NCBI GenBank assembly: GCA_018654575.1
Contig: JABILI010000072.1
Coordinates: 1-60,103 of the forward strand
Direction: 5' to 3'
Source: Porticoccaceae bacterium
GTDB taxonomy: Bacteria > Pseudomonadota > Gammaproteobacteria > Pseudomonadales > Porticoccaceae
DNA length: 60,103 bases
Every line of letters starts with the position of its first letter. Positions within the stretch are counted from its first letter, which is position 1. Under the pieces are notes generated by a model. It saw only the letters and a program-made list of their open reading frames with translations. It made no database searches and was not told the origin of the DNA. Shown here in pieces: positions 58,771-60,103 of this stretch. A program made the position numbers and the translations under genes.

Positions 58771-59945
58771 ATTAGCTCGATAGCCATTGCCGTGGCCTCT
58801 CCTCCGCCAATGCATAAACTAGCAATACCCTTCTTGCCTCCAGTAAGTTGCAACGCATGAATCAAAGTCACCAGGATTCGTGCACCACTGGCGCCAATTG
58901 GATGACCTAATGCACAGGCACCGCCATGAATATTAAGCTTTTTATGAGGGATACCTAACTCCTGCATTGCCGCCATAGCCACCACAGCAAAAGCTTCGTT
59001 GATTTCCCATAGATCAACCTGATCTACAGTCCACCCCACTCGCTTTAAAGTATTGTTAATCGCGGTAACAGGGGCTGTCGTAAACCATTCAGGTGCCTGA
59101 GAGGACTCATCGTAACCATGAATCAACGCAATAGGCTGAAGGCCTCTTTCTTGCGATTCATCTGCCATCATTAAAGTCAATGCTGCTGCACCATCTGATA
59201 TAGAACTAGCATTGGCTGCGGTAACGGTACCGTCTTTTTGAAAAGCGGGTTTAAGCTGTGGAATTTTATCGGGTTTTGCGTTGCCAGGCTGTTGATCAGT
59301 ATCGACAATAACTTCACCACGGCGACTGGAAATGGTTACCGGCACGATTTCAGCCTTGAAAAAGCCCTGATCAATAGCTGAATTTGCACGACGCAAAGAT
59401 TCAATAGCAAAGGCATCTTGCATCTCACGACTAAATTGATATTTGGCTGCGCAGCTCTCTGCAAACTGACCCATTGCAACGCCCTGATAGGCATCTTGCA
59501 AGCCATCGTACTGCATGTGATCTAACATCTGGGCATGTCCAAATCGATAGCCTTGCCGCCCCTCAGGAATAAGGTATGGCGCGCGACTCATACTTTCCAT
59601 ACCACCGGCAACAACCATGCCAGCTTGCCCAGAGCGTAATGTATTGCCTGCCACCATGACTGATTTCATGGCCGATCCACACACTTTGTTTATCGTGGTG
59701 CACGACGTGGATTGAGCTAAGCCAGCCGCTAGCGCAGCTTGTCGAGCCGGCGCCTGGCCCTGTCCGGCTGTTAGCACAGAGCCCATTAGCACTTCATCGA
59801 TTTTAGATGGGTCTGCGCCAGACCGTTCAATGGCTGCGGCAATTGCAAGGGCACCTAGGTCAGGAGCTGACAATGAAGACAAGGACCCCAGCATTCCGCC
59901 GATTGGGGTGCGAGCAGCGGATAATATTGCGATAGGTTTTGACAT
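58767..59945 (-). CDS. acetyl-CoA C-acetyltransferase (thiolase)
   Basis: Biosynthetic-type thiolase condensing or cleaving acetoacetyl-CoA. The 392 residues carry the acylated Cys89 (NKVCGSAMKSV), His348 (ALGHPIGASG) and Cys378 (CIGGGEATA), with the start SKPIAILSAARTPIGG typical of PhaA/AtoB/ThlA. The length is standard. AAAGGAG precedes the ATG. No polyhydroxybutyrate or fatty-acid genes are visible, so the pathway stays open. Confidence 0.95.
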   Translation of the reverse strand: MSKPIAILSAARTPIGGMLGSLSSLSAPDLGALAIAAAIERSGADPSKIDEVLMGSVLTAGQGQAPARQAALAAGLAQSTSCTTINKVCGSAMKSVMVAGNTLRSGQAGMVVAGGMESMSRAPYLIPEGRQGYRFGHAQMLDHMQYDGLQDAYQGVAMGQFAESCAAKYQFSREMQDAFAIESLRRANSAIDQGFFKAEIVPVTISSRRGEVIVDTDQQPGNAKPDKIPQLKPAFQKDGTVTAANASSISDGAAALTLMMADESQERGLQPIALIHGYDESSQAPEWFTTAPVTAINNTLKRVGWTVDQVDLWEINEAFAVVAMAAMQELGIPHKKLNIHGGACALGHPIGASGARILVTLIHALQLTGGKKGIASLCIGGGEATAMAIELI

Positions 59946-60103
59946 TCTAGACTCCTTTTGTGCTTTTGCGCTTGATTTTTGACGATGTTTTTTAGTGACA
60001 ATTGCGCAGAATGCAAGAAAATATTGTTTTTAACAAGTTGTAATTTTATATCAATTAATAAAGTTAAACTATCAGTTGCCAGCTCTTTCAATCAAGTTAT
60101 TGC

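Overview
This window is a chromosomal segment of a gammaproteobacterium. The evidence is its gene content and order: guaBA next to a divergent xseA; an isc operon running through ndk, rlmN, ispG, hisS, yfgM, bamB and der; purMN beside hda; a six-gene rsx/rnf set; and rsmI-lpoA-yraN-diaA-dolP. Base composition is moderate, and many neighbourhoods resemble Pseudomonas and its marine relatives. A marine member near the Cellvibrionales/SAR92 group is my inference, not something the sequence proves. No phage, insertion sequence, CRISPR array, rRNA or tRNA was seen. Almost everything is housekeeping DNA, densely packed with many start/stop overlaps.

Layout. 1-190: repeat-rich DNA after guaA. 191-3326: guaBA (minus), with a terminator-like hairpin between the two genes. 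3570-4943: xseA (plus), apparently leaderless. 4940-20127: a long minus-strand block read from right to left, trmJ; then iscR-iscS-iscU-iscA-hscB-hscA-fdx, an inserted lipoprotein alpha/beta hydrolase, iscX, ndk, rlmN, ispG, hisS, yfgM, bamB and der. It covers iron-sulfur assembly, two Fe-S-dependent enzymes (RlmN, IspG), outer-membrane biogenesis and ribosome assembly. The usual pilF/rodZ slot between rlmN and ispG is empty. 20254-21057: suhB.

21068-28591 is the accessory part: a minus-strand cluster of a secreted DUF3604 (PHP-like) protein, a possible 33-residue exported peptide, a membrane-anchored parvulin and a HupE/UreJ-type membrane protein. Next come an APC permease, an aldehyde dehydrogenase and a TlpA-like lipoprotein. 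This cluster is the best candidate for an uncharacterised system. 28859-37514: arsC-wrbA-DUF2069-sppA (plus), hda-DUF2066 (minus), purM-purN-DUF3108-DUF3014 (plus). 37544-41198: dcd and apbC (minus), metG (plus).

41357-46704: rsxABCDGE, an electron-transport complex. 46701-50861: two VOC proteins, a PLP-dependent dehydratase, argG and an orphan formyltransferase-domain protein (all minus). 51001-52676: pyrC-rnt (plus). 52755-54194: a sodium/amino-acid symporter (minus). 54456-58770: rsmI (minus) divergent from lpoA-yraN-diaA-dolP (plus). yraN is clearly a decaying pseudogene, with an in-frame stop, a frameshift and an internal deletion. 58767-59945: a thiolase (minus).

Sequence-level signals of note: a near-perfect type 1 IscR box over the iscR promoter, two candidate leaderless genes (xseA, rsxA), an identical 14-base -10 region upstream of ndk and argG, a terminator abutting the der start codon, and rsmI and lpoA start codons that overlap on opposite strands.
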